Below are positions 1-8,895 of a stretch of 64,000 nucleotides of DNA, piece after piece. The translations under genes and the position numbers were made by a program. The notes beneath the pieces are model-generated. The model was not told where the DNA came from and ran no database searches. It saw only the letters and a program-made list of their open reading frames with translations. The stretch is from JBAZZQ01 sp041658725 (GTDB lineage Bacteria; Planctomycetota; Phycisphaerae; JAAYCJ01): assembly GCA_041658725.1 (NCBI GenBank), contig JBAZZQ010000002.1:54139-118138 (forward strand). The letters run 5' to 3'. Position 1 is the first letter of the stretch. Each line of letters begins with the position of its first letter.

Positions 1-2
1 AA

Positions 3-914
3 CGGGAAATAATTTTAAAAAACCTGCAACGGGTAATGGGAGCGCTGCCCGGCCCTGACGTTGTAGTCCCGCTCGATATTCAGGTTCTGCAAGTGAAGGA
101 AGAGCCGGATTACATTCGAAAGAAAATCACCTATACCGCCGAAAAGGGCGACCGAGTCCCCGCCTATTTGATGATCCCCAAAAAACTCAAAAACAAAAAT
201 CCAGCCATGCTCTGCCTGCACCAGACCATAAAAATCGGCAAGGATGAGCCGGCAGGGTTGGGTGGAATTTCCGATCTGCATTATGCCAAAGAATTAACCG
301 AACGCGGTTACATTACGATCATCCCCGATTACATGTATTTCGGCGAAAATAATTATGATCCCTATAAACATGGTTACTCCAGCGCGACCATGAAAGGAAT
401 CTGGAATCATAAACGGGCGATTGACGTATTGGTATCGCTTCCGGAGGTTGATGCCAATCGTATCGGATGTATCGGTCATTCGCTGGGAGGAGTCAATACG
501 GTCTTTGTCGCCTGTTTCGATCCAAGAATCAAAGTCATCGTTGTCAGTTGCGGATTTGGCTCCTTCTATAGTTATTATAATAGCCCGGATATTGAGGGGT
601 GGAGTTCCAAGTATTACATGCCGCGGATCGCCTCAATGTATCATAATCACCCCTCGGAAATGCCTTTTGACTTCACCGATATCGTCGCAACTCTGGCTCC
701 GCGTCCTTTTTTTGGAAATGCCACGTTGAAAGATGGTTATTTTCACTATGATGGAGTGAAACACTGCGTCGATTCGGTCAAACCCGTCTACAAATTATTT
801 AACGCGGAAGAAAAGTTTATCACGGTAACTCCCGATTGCGAGCATAGCTTTCCCCCGGATTCTCGAACCAAAGCCTATCAATTCATCGACCGCTATTTAA
901 AACCGAATCGTTGA
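3..914 (+). CDS. alpha/beta hydrolase, dienelactone hydrolase/acetylxylan esterase-like (5' partial)
   Basis: Serine hydrolase of the alpha/beta fold. Counting from the first ATG (base 36), the nucleophile elbow GHSLGG puts the catalytic Ser near residue 149, and a His in CEHSFP near residue 270 is the likely triad His. The stretch KGDRVPAYLMIPK followed by CLHQT is typical of the dienelactone hydrolase/acetyl esterase group common in Planctomycetota. The frame stays open to base 3 and reads REIILKNLQRVMGALPG, which resembles the N-terminal helix of relatives, so the ATG at 36 is probably an internal Met and the gene starts before the window. Substrate unknown; ester or lactone hydrolysis is inferred from the fold. 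The next gene is convergent. Confidence 0.8.
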   Translation, partial: REIILKNLQRVMGALPGPDVVVPLDIQVLQVKEEPDYIRKKITYTAEKGDRVPAYLMIPKKLKNKNPAMLCLHQTIKIGKDEPAGLGGISDLHYAKELTERGYITIIPDYMYFGENNYDPYKHGYSSATMKGIWNHKRAIDVLVSLPEVDANRIGCIGHSLGGVNTVFVACFDPRIKVIVVSCGFGSFYSYYNSPDIEGWSSKYYMPRIASMYHNHPSEMPFDFTDIVATLAPRPFFGNATLKDGYFHYDGVKHCVDSVKPVYKLFNAEEKFITVTPDCEHSFPPDSRTKAYQFIDRYLKPNR

Positions 915-926
915 CGAACATGGAGT

Positions 927-2000
927 TTATTTCACCAGTCTTCGAAACTCCGCCAGTTGGTCCGGGCCTTCCAGGACCTCAATCGTCGCGCGATATTTTT
1001 TCTTTTCTCCGGGTTTGAGGAATTTGAGCCATCCTCGCTCGCGATCCTTGTCCCGACCCTCCACTCCGCAGTTGGCAGGTTCGATGCCCATTACATATTG
1101 CCCGCAAGGACCAAAATGATGCCAGTTGACAAATCGCGGAAAGTCTCGCTTGGAAAAACTAATCTTTAAGCCGATTTTCCGATGAGGATTAATCACCCCG
1201 CAATGGACCTGACCGTCGCGATCGGTTTTCGGGTCGAAATAAGCCACGGCTTCGCCCATGGCGTGTTCCGGCAGGGGTTCGGGAACGATCTGAAATTTTC
1301 GCTTGGTGAAATAATCCACCGCCGAAGGCAGCGGATGAACGTCCGCACGATAGATCAGCTCTGTTCCCGGCTCGATCAGGGGAAACCCCAGGTTGATATG
1401 CAGCAGCCAGGCGTGTTCGGTTTCCTGCGTCCCTCGATTCAGAAACGTATCCTCGATAACAATTTTCGATTGCCCCAAGGGCGAGCTAATGGTTCGCCGC
1501 AATTCCAAATTCGGTTCAAATATTTTTGCTTCGCGAACGATCCCGGTGATCTTCATTTCGCCCCGATCCAGCAGGGGGTCGGGATTGATTACGGATTCCA
1601 AGGTAGCCGACAGATTGGAATACCGGCCATGAAGAGGCAGGTCCTGACCCCGGTCTTTGACAGGCGAGCCCGCCGAGGAAGGACCGCATGAAACCACCAA
1701 GCCACCATAAAACCCCCACAGCCAGTCCAATCCTTTATTCAGACTCATTTCCGGACGAGTAATCCCGGAAAGTGACAGCCACGATAAGGACATCCCCTTG
1801 TAAAACGCCTCCGCGATATCCAGCCCGCGGTCAATGACGACTTTATAATGCAATCCCGACCCGGTATTGACCCAGGCCACCCGATTCGAGTAACTCGGGC
1901 CGTTCATGGCGCTAAAAAGCTCAATTCCTCCCAACTGTGCCGGATTGGCGACATAGTGATGTCCATTCACCGCTGTCGATACAAAAGATTTTTTCGCCAC
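927..2000 (-). CDS. DUF4432 family aldose-epimerase-like protein
   Basis: 357-residue protein resembling the DUF4432 family, which has the galactose mutarotase/aldose 1-epimerase beta-sandwich fold. The segments VVIDRGLDIAEA, WLSLSGITRPE and DLPLHGRYSN match the pattern of that family, where conserved Arg, Asp and His line a sugar pocket. No signal peptide is visible, so it is likely cytosolic and acts on a sugar or sugar derivative; the real substrate is unknown. It is divergent from mqnD (73-bp gap) and convergent with the hydrolase upstream. The ATG start at 2000 is preceded on its own strand by AGGAGAAA. Confidence 0.75.
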   Translation of the reverse strand: MAKKSFVSTAVNGHHYVANPAQLGGIELFSAMNGPSYSNRVAWVNTGSGLHYKVVIDRGLDIAEAFYKGMSLSWLSLSGITRPEMSLNKGLDWLWGFYGGLVVSCGPSSAGSPVKDRGQDLPLHGRYSNLSATLESVINPDPLLDRGEMKITGIVREAKIFEPNLELRRTISSPLGQSKIVIEDTFLNRGTQETEHAWLLHINLGFPLIEPGTELIYRADVHPLPSAVDYFTKRKFQIVPEPLPEHAMGEAVAYFDPKTDRDGQVHCGVINPHRKIGLKISFSKRDFPRFVNWHHFGPCGQYVMGIEPANCGVEGRDKDRERGWLKFLKPGEKKKYRATIEVLEGPDQLAEFRRLVK

Positions 2001-2040
2001 AGTTTTTCTCCTATGTTTTTGCTCTGACTAAAGAAAGTGT

Positions 2041-2046
2041 TATAAT
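2041..2046 (+). promoter_or_regulatory. putative -10 box of mqnD
   Basis: A perfect TATAAT lies 28 bases before the mqnD ATG, in the divergent gap with the DUF4432 gene. No convincing -35 element stands 16-18 bases upstream (the sequence there is T-rich). An AGGGAG ribosome site follows at about 2060. Confidence 0.4.
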
Positions 2047-2073
2047 TCAGGGACTATTTTAGGGAGTACGTTA

Positions 2074-2907
2074 ATGGCAAACAAGGAAATTTTGCTCGGC
2101 CACAGTCCGGACGCCGACGACGCGTTTATGTTTTATGCCTTGGCCCGTGAAAAAATATCCACCGGTCCCTATCGGATCAAACACATTATGGAAGATATCC
2201 AAACCCTCAACGAACGGGCGATCCGTAACGAGTTGGATATAACCGCGATTTCCATTCATGCTTATGCGTACGTTAAATCCCATTACCTTTTGCTGACATC
2301 GGGGGCTAGTATGGGATTGAACTATGGTCCGGTGGTCGTCTCCAAGACCCCGATGACCATCGAGGACCTGTCCGACAAAAAAATAGCCATCCCAGGAATT
2401 ATGACCACCGCCTTTCTGGTTCTCAGGCTGGCGGTCGGAGATTTTAATTATGAAGCTGTCCCGTTCGACAAAATATTGTTCCAGGTTGGGATGGGCCAGG
2501 CGGACGCGGGATTGATCATTCACGAAGGGCAGATGAACTATTCGGAACTTGGTTTTCATAAAGTCGTGGACCTCGGAGAGTGGTGGCACGAACAAACCGG
2601 TCTGCCCCTGCCGCTGGGCGGAAACGCCATCAAACGCAGCCTGGGACCTAATGTGATCGACGATCTGGCCGGAATTATCCGTCAAAGCATCCAATATGGA
2701 TTCGACCATTTCGACGAGGCGGTCGATTACGCCATGCCCTTTGCCCGAAAAATGAGCAGGGAACACGTCGAAGCCTTTGTCCGAATGTATGTCAATCAAT
2801 GGACCCTTGATTGCGGCCAGGATGGTAAACAAGCCATCCATGAATTACTCGCCCGTGCCGAGACCGGACGCCTTATCCCCCATACATTACCGGTGGAATT
2901 TATATAA
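2074..2907 (+). CDS. mqnD: 1,4-dihydroxy-6-naphthoate synthase (futalosine pathway)
   Basis: 277-residue enzyme of the MqnA/MqnD periplasmic-binding-protein fold. In the futalosine route to menaquinone, MqnD converts cyclic dehypoxanthine futalosine to 1,4-dihydroxy-6-naphthoate. The N-terminal HSPDADDAFMFYAL is the MqnD signature; EGQMNYSELGFHKVVDLGEWW and LPLGGNAI also match. MqnA is the closest alternative, but the DADDAFM box favours MqnD. The start has an AGGGAG ribosome site 9 bases upstream. No other mqn gene is in the window, so the pathway is dispersed. It implies menaquinone-based respiration without the classical MenFDHC route. Confidence 0.88.
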   Translation: MANKEILLGHSPDADDAFMFYALAREKISTGPYRIKHIMEDIQTLNERAIRNELDITAISIHAYAYVKSHYLLLTSGASMGLNYGPVVVSKTPMTIEDLSDKKIAIPGIMTTAFLVLRLAVGDFNYEAVPFDKILFQVGMGQADAGLIIHEGQMNYSELGFHKVVDLGEWWHEQTGLPLPLGGNAIKRSLGPNVIDDLAGIIRQSIQYGFDHFDEAVDYAMPFARKMSREHVEAFVRMYVNQWTLDCGQDGKQAIHELLARAETGRLIPHTLPVEFI

Positions 2908-2927
2908 TCCGAAAGTAAATTATTGCT

Positions 2928-4727
2928 ATGCAACAGGTCGATATGATTTCTGAAATCAGCTCCTACGAATCTCGCCATCGTCAAATTTTGCAGGTCCTGC
3001 TGCTCCTGATTGTTTCCTCTGCGGTTTTTGTCGCGGGGATCGGAAAGTTGGCTCTAACGGATCCGGATGAAGGACGATACGCCCTGATCAGTAAAAATAT
3101 GATCGACCGGCACAATTTCCTCGTTCCCTGGCTGGGGGAGAATTACTATTCGGATAAACCGCCCCTGTATTTTTGGATGACCGCGGGTTGCTTAAAAATT
3201 TTCGGCCTGGACAACCCTCAATTTTCTGCACGGATCGTTCCCGTGCTGGGCGGACTGCTGACCATTCTGGCGACCTACCTGGTCGCGTCAACCCTGTTTA
3301 ATCACATGCTTGGACTTTTGAGCGCTGGCTGCCTGCTTAGTACGGTCATGATGGTCGGATGCGGGAAATTTGTCCGCATGGATATCTACCTGGTTGCCCT
3401 GACGGCCATGACGCTGTGGGCGTTTTTAAAAGGATACAAACAGCAGGGGCCGACGCGATGGTTTTTACTGATATATCCTTTTCTGGCACTGGGAACCCTG
3501 ATCAAAGGACCGGTCGCGATCGTAATTCCGACGGCGATTATTTTTCTGTTCCTTGTGTGGCAATGGTTGATCGGTCAGGGCGATTGGAAGGTTCTCAATC
3601 ACATGCGGCTGATTCTTGGTTTGGCCATTATCATCGTCCTCGCCGGCCCTTGGTTTTTGTACATGGTAACTCAGTACCCAGGTTACGCCCATGAATTTTT
3701 CAGCCGGCAAAATTTTGAACGTGCCGTTGATAACCAGAGCCAGTTGGGTCATCACACGACCCCTCTCATTTATGCGGCAACGTTACTGATCGGATTTGTG
3801 CCCTGGACGGGACTGGCGGTCCTGGCAGTGGCCCGATATACAAAATCCGCCCTGGGCCGGGGCAGCCGCGATTGGGAATCAAAATTCCTCTTTCTCTGGT
3901 TCGCATTGATTATGATCTTTTTTACCATAGCAAAGGCCAGGCTGTTTCATTATGTCTTTCCCGTCTTCGTCCCGGTTGCCATTTTCCTGGGCAGGTTCCT
4001 CTACGATTACTGGCAAAGCGATTTTCCCCGCCGACGCAGGCAACTGACTTTCGCCTGGGCCTATCCCGCCGCTTTCACGGTGTGGATATCGGTGGTGATC
4101 CTGTATATCCTGGCAGCATTCGGCTCAGGATGGCTCCAGTTCCACGAACGCTGGATCGGACTGCCGGACCTTTATGGAAATTCCTGGTTCGGACGATGGG
4201 GATGGATCATTACCCTCGTTTACCGTCTGGCCATCGCCGTCGTTTTAATAAAAACCTTCTGGTACCTCTGGCGAAACTGGCAACTACCCCAACTGGTAAT
4301 GACTATCGGCGCTGCCTTCCTGCTGCTGATGGTGGATGTATCCTACACCGATCTCCCGCGGGCCGCCGATCTTGCCTCCTGCCGAAGACTCACCCCTCTG
4401 GTCAAAAAAAATTGCGACGTTAATACTCCTATCCTGGAAGGTCCAGTGACTCACAACCAGCGATGGTCCCTGCCGTTTTATCTGGGAAACGGCTACACGA
4501 TTAAATATTTTTCACGAACAGCCGATTTAGCCGACTACTATAAAAATCCCGGTAAAATGATTTATCTTATCAGGGACGAAGACACCTACAACCAATGCAA
4601 ATATATCCTCGGCCAAAGAATAGAAGTCCTCGCCCACTACAGCCAAACTCGCCTCCTGCTGATCAAACCCAAAATCAAAGGCTCACAGTCTGATTTAGCC
4701 GCAAATTACACGAATGAACACGAATAG
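2928..4727 (+). CDS. ArnT-like GT-C glycosyltransferase (GT39/GT83 group)
   Basis: 599-residue polytopic membrane protein with about 11-12 hydrophobic helices. After the first helix the periplasmic loop carries DPDEGRYALISKNM and YYSDKPPLYFW, the two hallmarks of ArnT/PMT-type enzymes that move a sugar from a polyprenyl-phosphate donor; the Asp-Glu pair of the first loop is the expected catalytic site. The C-terminal soluble part (from about residue 480) is short. The acceptor (lipid A, other lipid or protein) cannot be told. It follows mqnD by 20 bases. A second Met at 2943 is an equally good start; neither has a strong ribosome site. Confidence 0.82.
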   Translation: MQQVDMISEISSYESRHRQILQVLLLLIVSSAVFVAGIGKLALTDPDEGRYALISKNMIDRHNFLVPWLGENYYSDKPPLYFWMTAGCLKIFGLDNPQFSARIVPVLGGLLTILATYLVASTLFNHMLGLLSAGCLLSTVMMVGCGKFVRMDIYLVALTAMTLWAFLKGYKQQGPTRWFLLIYPFLALGTLIKGPVAIVIPTAIIFLFLVWQWLIGQGDWKVLNHMRLILGLAIIIVLAGPWFLYMVTQYPGYAHEFFSRQNFERAVDNQSQLGHHTTPLIYAATLLIGFVPWTGLAVLAVARYTKSALGRGSRDWESKFLFLWFALIMIFFTIAKARLFHYVFPVFVPVAIFLGRFLYDYWQSDFPRRRRQLTFAWAYPAAFTVWISVVILYILAAFGSGWLQFHERWIGLPDLYGNSWFGRWGWIITLVYRLAIAVVLIKTFWYLWRNWQLPQLVMTIGAAFLLLMVDVSYTDLPRAADLASCRRLTPLVKKNCDVNTPILEGPVTHNQRWSLPFYLGNGYTIKYFSRTADLADYYKNPGKMIYLIRDEDTYNQCKYILGQRIEVLAHYSQTRLLLIKPKIKGSQSDLAANYTNEHE

Positions 4728-4800
4728 CCTTACCCGTCATTGCCCGATTTTGATATTTGAAACCATGTAACTCTTTGCATTCAATCGCATTACGCTCTTG

Positions 4801-4875
4801 CTGTCATTCCCGCGCAGGCGGGAATCCAGTCCTGCGAAAAGCCACTGGCCTCCAGCTTTCGAGGGAGTGGCAGAA
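4801..4875. repeat. dispersed REP-like double hairpin
   Basis: Bases 4801-4829 contain GTCATTCCCGCGCAGGCGGGAATCC (split arms ATTCCCGC / GCGGGAAT), a palindrome widespread in bacterial genomes. It is followed by GCCACT...AGTGGC (4841-4871), a second stem with inner CTC/GAG pairs. It occupies most of the 246-base gap between the glycosyltransferase and the sigma factor gene. Confidence 0.6.
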
Positions 4876-4997
4876 AAAAACAGTCAATTCAAGTTATTTT
4901 CAAAGGCCACAACCAACAACAAAAATTCAGGGAACGTTTCGGCTTCGCGGATTGTATAACTTAACAGAACGACATGCGTACATTCGGGATATCCGTC

Positions 4998-5540
4998 ATG
5001 ATGGATGAAATCGAGGTAATAAACCGCATACTCCACGGCCAGGTCGATGCTTTCCGTTGTCTGGTCCTGCGGTATGAGAAACCTGTGATGTGTCTGGTCG
5101 CCAATTTGGTGGGCGATATTCACACCGGTGAAGATATCGCCCAGGAGGTTTTTTTCGCCGCTTACCGAAAACTCGGTTCCTATGATCCTGAACGAAGCCG
5201 CTTTTCGACCTGGCTGTTTACCATCGCTCGAAATTTGTCGTTGAACGCGATGAAAAAAAGAATCCCCAACGTGATGGACGATTTGCCGGAAACCATTTAT
5301 ACCACTACCCCGGACGATGAAGTGGCTCGGAAAGAATTTTTCCAGCAACTGGATAAAAAATTGGACACCCTGCCCCCCTGCCAAAAGGCGGTGTTTGTTA
5401 TGGCGGAATTCGTTGGGTTATCCTACGAGGAAATTTCACAAATCGAGGACATCGACATCGGAACGGTCCGATCGCGAATCAGCAGGGCCAAAGCGGCATT
5501 GCGTTCGCTGTTTAATCAGGAGATACAAAATGACAGATAA
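4998..5540 (+). CDS. ECF-family RNA polymerase sigma factor
   Basis: About 180 residues. Region 2 is visible as GEDIAQEVFFAAYRKL followed by STWLFTIARNLSLNAMKKR, and region 4 as LPPCQKAVFVMAEFVGLSYEEISQ plus the recognition helix IGTVRSRISRAKAALRSLF. The frame is open from an ATG at 4974, but the family alignment begins near MMDEIEVINRI, so the ATG at 4998 or 5001 is preferred. The next gene starts inside its last codons (11-base overlap), the usual coupling of an ECF sigma to a membrane regulator. The presence of signal peptidase I as the third gene suggests an envelope or export response. Confidence 0.88.
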   Translation: MMDEIEVINRILHGQVDAFRCLVLRYEKPVMCLVANLVGDIHTGEDIAQEVFFAAYRKLGSYDPERSRFSTWLFTIARNLSLNAMKKRIPNVMDDLPETIYTTTPDDEVARKEFFQQLDKKLDTLPPCQKAVFVMAEFVGLSYEEISQIEDIDIGTVRSRISRAKAALRSLFNQEIQNDR

Positions 5541-5811
5541 TGAAATCTACAACCAATGGAAAAATCAAAAAATCGACATCCCCGTCGGCGGCAAGTTTAC
5601 GGATAACGTGATGAGCGGGATACATCGTCAGGAGCAACAACGACGAACCGGTTTTTACAACAGGGAATTGCTGTACCGGCTTCTTTCCCGCCGATTTGTC
5701 AAGGCGGCTCTTATCACGGTCGGTTTTGTCGGCGGACTTTTAAGAATCGCAAGTGTGATTGGGTTCATTCTCGGCTCCTGTATGGAAGCCAAAGGAGGTT
5801 TGATATGGTAG
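5530..5811 (+). CDS. small membrane protein, candidate anti-sigma factor
   Basis: 93 residues: a charged N-terminal half (MTDNEIYNQWKNQKIDIPVGGKF) and one hydrophobic helix at about residues 56-78. It overlaps the sigma gene by 11 bases and the signal peptidase gene by 7 (ATGGTAG). Position and topology (short cytoplasmic part, one helix) fit a minimal membrane anti-sigma factor. No ZAS zinc motif (HxxxCxxC) is present, so the role is inferred from context only. Confidence 0.6.
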   Translation: MTDNEIYNQWKNQKIDIPVGGKFTDNVMSGIHRQEQQRRTGFYNRELLYRLLSRRFVKAALITVGFVGGLLRIASVIGFILGSCMEAKGGLIW

Positions 5812-6737
5812 ACTTAACGACAACGGATAAAAATGCAAGGCAGCCGTCGATAGCGGTTATGCTTTCTCTCGTCATGCCCGGACTAGGACACATTTATTGT
5901 GGAAAATTGGTCAAGGGCCTTGTCCTGGCCTTTCTCGCCGGGATACCCGCCCTTATGTTCTTTACGGCTATGGCGACTCAAGTCTCAGTTCGCATGCCAA
6001 TTCTCATTATCGCACTATTCTGGCTGCTTGCGATAACAATAATTGTGGTCGTCGATTCCTACCGCCTGGCAAAACGCGTAAAAAACAATTATGAATTGAA
6101 AGAGTATAACCGCTGGTATGTATATGTGATTTTGATTTCGATGATCGCGGGAAGCAGCGTCGTATATTCTTTTTATCTTCGGGATCATTTTGTTGAGGCG
6201 TTTCGGATACCGGGAGCCTCCATGTATCCAACGATCTTTCAAGGGGATCGCGTCTTGGCCGACAAAATTGCCTATAGCACCGCGGACCCTCAAAGAGGAG
6301 ATGTGATTGTCTTTTCCAATCCGGATAATCGGCGGGAAAATCGAATTAAACGAATCGTCGCCCTGGCAGGCGATACGGTGGAAATCCGAAATGATGATTT
6401 GTATATCAACGGGAAAAAACTCCAACGACAGGATATTCCCATCGCCACGGCCGACATGACAAAAGACCAAATAGCCGGGAAGATGTATTATGAAATAAAC
6501 GGCCAAGCCAAATATAAAATTATCCTAACTCAGAAAAGTCAAAACCGTCCCACTACAGATTTTGGCCCCATCAAGGTTCCCAGCCACTATTGTTTTTGTC
6601 TGGGTGATAACCGAGGCCAATCCAACGACAGCCGGCAGTACGGACCGGTCTTTCTGGCGACCATTAAAGGTCGAGTGGATTACATCTACTTTCCAGCTAA
6701 AAATTGGTCGCGATTTGGAAGGATAGACGGCAGATAA
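5805..6737 (+). CDS. lepB: signal peptidase I with extra N-terminal membrane domain
   Basis: 310 residues. Cleaves signal peptides at the periplasmic face of the inner membrane. The catalytic Ser is S139 in PGASMYPT and the general base is K182 in NRIKRIVALAGD; box E is GDNRGQSNDSR near residue 270. Unlike a standard LepB, residues 15-120 hold about four hydrophobic helices; the first (VMPGLGHIYCGKLVKGLVLAFL) resembles the small TM2/DUF5683-type domain. It is third in the sigma/anti-sigma operon and starts within the stop codon of its neighbour. Coupling a general peptidase to an ECF sigma suggests secretion-stress control. Confidence 0.9.
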   Translation: MVDLTTTDKNARQPSIAVMLSLVMPGLGHIYCGKLVKGLVLAFLAGIPALMFFTAMATQVSVRMPILIIALFWLLAITIIVVVDSYRLAKRVKNNYELKEYNRWYVYVILISMIAGSSVVYSFYLRDHFVEAFRIPGASMYPTIFQGDRVLADKIAYSTADPQRGDVIVFSNPDNRRENRIKRIVALAGDTVEIRNDDLYINGKKLQRQDIPIATADMTKDQIAGKMYYEINGQAKYKIILTQKSQNRPTTDFGPIKVPSHYCFCLGDNRGQSNDSRQYGPVFLATIKGRVDYIYFPAKNWSRFGRIDGR

Positions 6738-6745
6738 CTGGCTGT

Positions 6746-8008
6746 CTACTTAATCCGTTTAATGACAACAGCGGTCAGGTCGTCTTTTTGGGGGGTGGAT
6801 TCGCCGAATTGTTCGACTCGATTTCGGAGTTGATCGATGAATTGTTCAGCCGGCAGGTTGGCAAGGGTCAGGGCAAGTTTTTCCAGGCGTTCGATTCCGA
6901 ACTGTTCGCCCGCACTATTCGTCCATTCAAAAAATCCGTCCGTAACCAGGAGAAAAATGTCTCCCGGATCGAATTTTATCGGGTCGGCCACGGGGAAAGA
7001 CATTCCCTCAATAATGCCGAGGGGGCAGGCGTTGGCCATCAGGGTGTGGACGACTTTTTTCGCGGGTTTGACGTGCAAAAGCGGGGCTTGGCCTGCGCTG
7101 CAGTAGATCAGTTCGTGTTTTGAGCTTGACAACATTCCGAAAAAAGCGGTTACGAAACGGTCGCCGGGTAAATCGCGGCAGAGAATATTATTGACCCTGG
7201 ACATGATTTGCGGCAGAGGCATGGACGTTCCAGAGAGGGCACGGAGGATGGCGCGTAACTGGGCGACGACCAGGGCGGGGGCGATCCCATGTCCGGAGGC
7301 GTCGGCCAGGAGAATTCCCGGATCGTTTTCGTCCGTAATCAGGAAATCGTAACAATCTCCTCCGGTCTGGTCGGCGGGGCGGTTCCAGCCGGCGATTTGG
7401 TAGCCTCTGATTTTCGGGGATTCTTTGGGCAAAAGGCCAAGTTGAATTTCACGGGCCAGGTTAAGCTCGTGTTCCATACGCTGCTTTTCTTCGTGGACCG
7501 ACAGCAAGTACGTGCGCTGGATGGCCACGGCGGCCTGAGAGCTTAGCGTTTCCAGCAGCCACTCATCGGTGGAAGAAAAAACGCCCCAACGCCTGTTGAT
7601 GGCTTGAAGGACCCCTACCAATTGCTTTTTGTGGCCGACGAGGGGGCAGGAAAGGATATTTCTCGTTCGATATCCCGTTTTCAGGTCCACCTCCTGGTGA
7701 AAGCGGGGATCGGCGTAGGCATCGGGGATATTGATTAGTTGACCCGACCGGGCGCAGGCTCCGACAATGCCGTGGTCGATGGACACACGGATTTGACCGG
7801 TCCCGTGAGCGATTTTGCTGTAGAGTTCTTTTTGCCCCGGATCGTAGAGGAACAACGTGGCGCGTTCACAATTCAGGACAGAGGCGGTTTCGGAAACGAT
7901 TTTGTCCAGAAGCTCATCGAGATCATAAGACAGTCCGATCCGCCGGGCGACGTCCAGAATGGCCATCGCGTTGGTCAAGTCGCTGTTTTCGTTTGTTCGC
8001 TCGTTCAT
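6746..8008 (-). CDS. GAF domain - PP2C-type (RsbU/SpoIIE) serine phosphatase
   Basis: 420 residues. The GAF sensor domain spans about residues 15-165, a linker helix with LNLAREIQLGLLP follows, then a PPM/SpoIIE phosphatase domain from about 200 to the end. Metal-binding motifs are GGDCYDF (216-222) and DASGHG (236-241). Such proteins dephosphorylate anti-anti-sigma (STAS) proteins in partner-switching cascades. No kinase or STAS partner is adjacent. It is convergent with signal peptidase I (8-base gap). Soluble, no membrane helix. Confidence 0.87.
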   Translation of the reverse strand: MNERTNENSDLTNAMAILDVARRIGLSYDLDELLDKIVSETASVLNCERATLFLYDPGQKELYSKIAHGTGQIRVSIDHGIVGACARSGQLINIPDAYADPRFHQEVDLKTGYRTRNILSCPLVGHKKQLVGVLQAINRRWGVFSSTDEWLLETLSSQAAVAIQRTYLLSVHEEKQRMEHELNLAREIQLGLLPKESPKIRGYQIAGWNRPADQTGGDCYDFLITDENDPGILLADASGHGIAPALVVAQLRAILRALSGTSMPLPQIMSRVNNILCRDLPGDRFVTAFFGMLSSSKHELIYCSAGQAPLLHVKPAKKVVHTLMANACPLGIIEGMSFPVADPIKFDPGDIFLLVTDGFFEWTNSAGEQFGIERLEKLALTLANLPAEQFIDQLRNRVEQFGESTPQKDDLTAVVIKRIK

Positions 8009-8030
8009 AATTCATTCCGAAGAGTTTTTC

Positions 8031-8104
8031 ACCACCAAGGCACGAAGACACCAAGAGAATTTCTTATAAAGAATTTTCCTTTGGTGTCTTTGTGTCTTGG
8101 TGGT
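8031..8104. repeat. long imperfect hairpin repeat (CACCAAG type)
   Basis: Left arm 8031-8054 and right arm 8081-8104 are complementary over 24 bases with two mismatches that would still allow G-U pairs in RNA. It is a dispersed repeat type with the core CCAAGACACAAAGACACC. The right arm lies inside the 3' end of the methyltransferase gene. Confidence 0.7.
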
Positions 8105-8771
8105 TACTTTTCCGGGCCACGGAGGCCAAGACCGGGACCCAGAAACCGAATTTTTCCTGGACAACATCAATATATCCTTCGGATCGTAATTGATCTCGAA
8201 TTTCAATGGCCGAGCAATGATGAACGGATTTTTCCACAAGGGCAACCCCGAGGTCAAAAATCAGCCGGCCAATCACGTTGTCCCTGAAACCGTCAATAAT
8301 TATAACTCGGCCGCCTGGTTTCAAGATACGCAAAAATTCCGCCAAAACTTTCCGCTGATGAGGATAGTGATGATAGGAGTTGGAACAGGTAACGATATCA
8401 AAACTGCAGTCGGCAAAGGGTATATGTTCGGAATCTCCGGTGACGAAACGAATCGCCTGATTCGAACTCATCTGACGAGCTTTGAGATGGGCCAACTGGC
8501 ACATCTTTTCGGCCATATCCAACCCCATCGGCGAAATCGGAAGTTGGCTTTTTTCCAGCATCGAGGCGAAGGTTCCCGTGCCGCATCCGACGTCCAATAG
8601 GCGCAGCACTCGGTCCGGAGCTGGAAGATACCGCAGGATACATTCAATAAATTTCAAATAGCATCGGTGGAAAAGCAAATGATTCAAAATCGATCGATCA
8701 TAAGTCTGAGCCCATCGGTTAAATTCCGATTGGGCATTGTGCTTCCAGAGATGCGTTTGGTTTTCTTTCAT
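8064..8771 (-). CDS. class I SAM-dependent methyltransferase (UbiE/type 11-like)
   Basis: 235 residues. Motif I is LLDVGCGTGTFASML, post-I GLDMAEKM, motif II about FDIVTCSNSYHHYPH, then LKPGGRVIIIDGFRD. The His-rich NSYHHYPH and the following segment resemble menaquinone/ubiquinone-type and type 11 methyltransferases; the substrate is unknown. The last about 12 residues (SNHQDTKTPKENSL) are encoded by the hairpin repeat at 8031-8104, so the original C-terminus has probably been replaced. Confidence 0.8.
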   Translation of the reverse strand: MKENQTHLWKHNAQSEFNRWAQTYDRSILNHLLFHRCYLKFIECILRYLPAPDRVLRLLDVGCGTGTFASMLEKSQLPISPMGLDMAEKMCQLAHLKARQMSSNQAIRFVTGDSEHIPFADCSFDIVTCSNSYHHYPHQRKVLAEFLRILKPGGRVIIIDGFRDNVIGRLIFDLGVALVEKSVHHCSAIEIRDQLRSEGYIDVVQEKFGFWVPVLASVARKSNHQDTKTPKENSL

Positions 8772-8895
8772 TTCGTTATACTATAGTTTGGCGCTTCTTT
8801 CGGGACAATAAAATTTTATTTCCCGAATGGGGTTTATTTTAGAAGGGGTTAGGTATAAAATACCATGTTGCGTAATGCAAAGAGAAGGAATACTG

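Noticed and set aside
2071..2841. 256-residue minus-strand frame opposite mqnD
   Set aside because: Exact antisense of a well-matched MqnD protein; no own motif.
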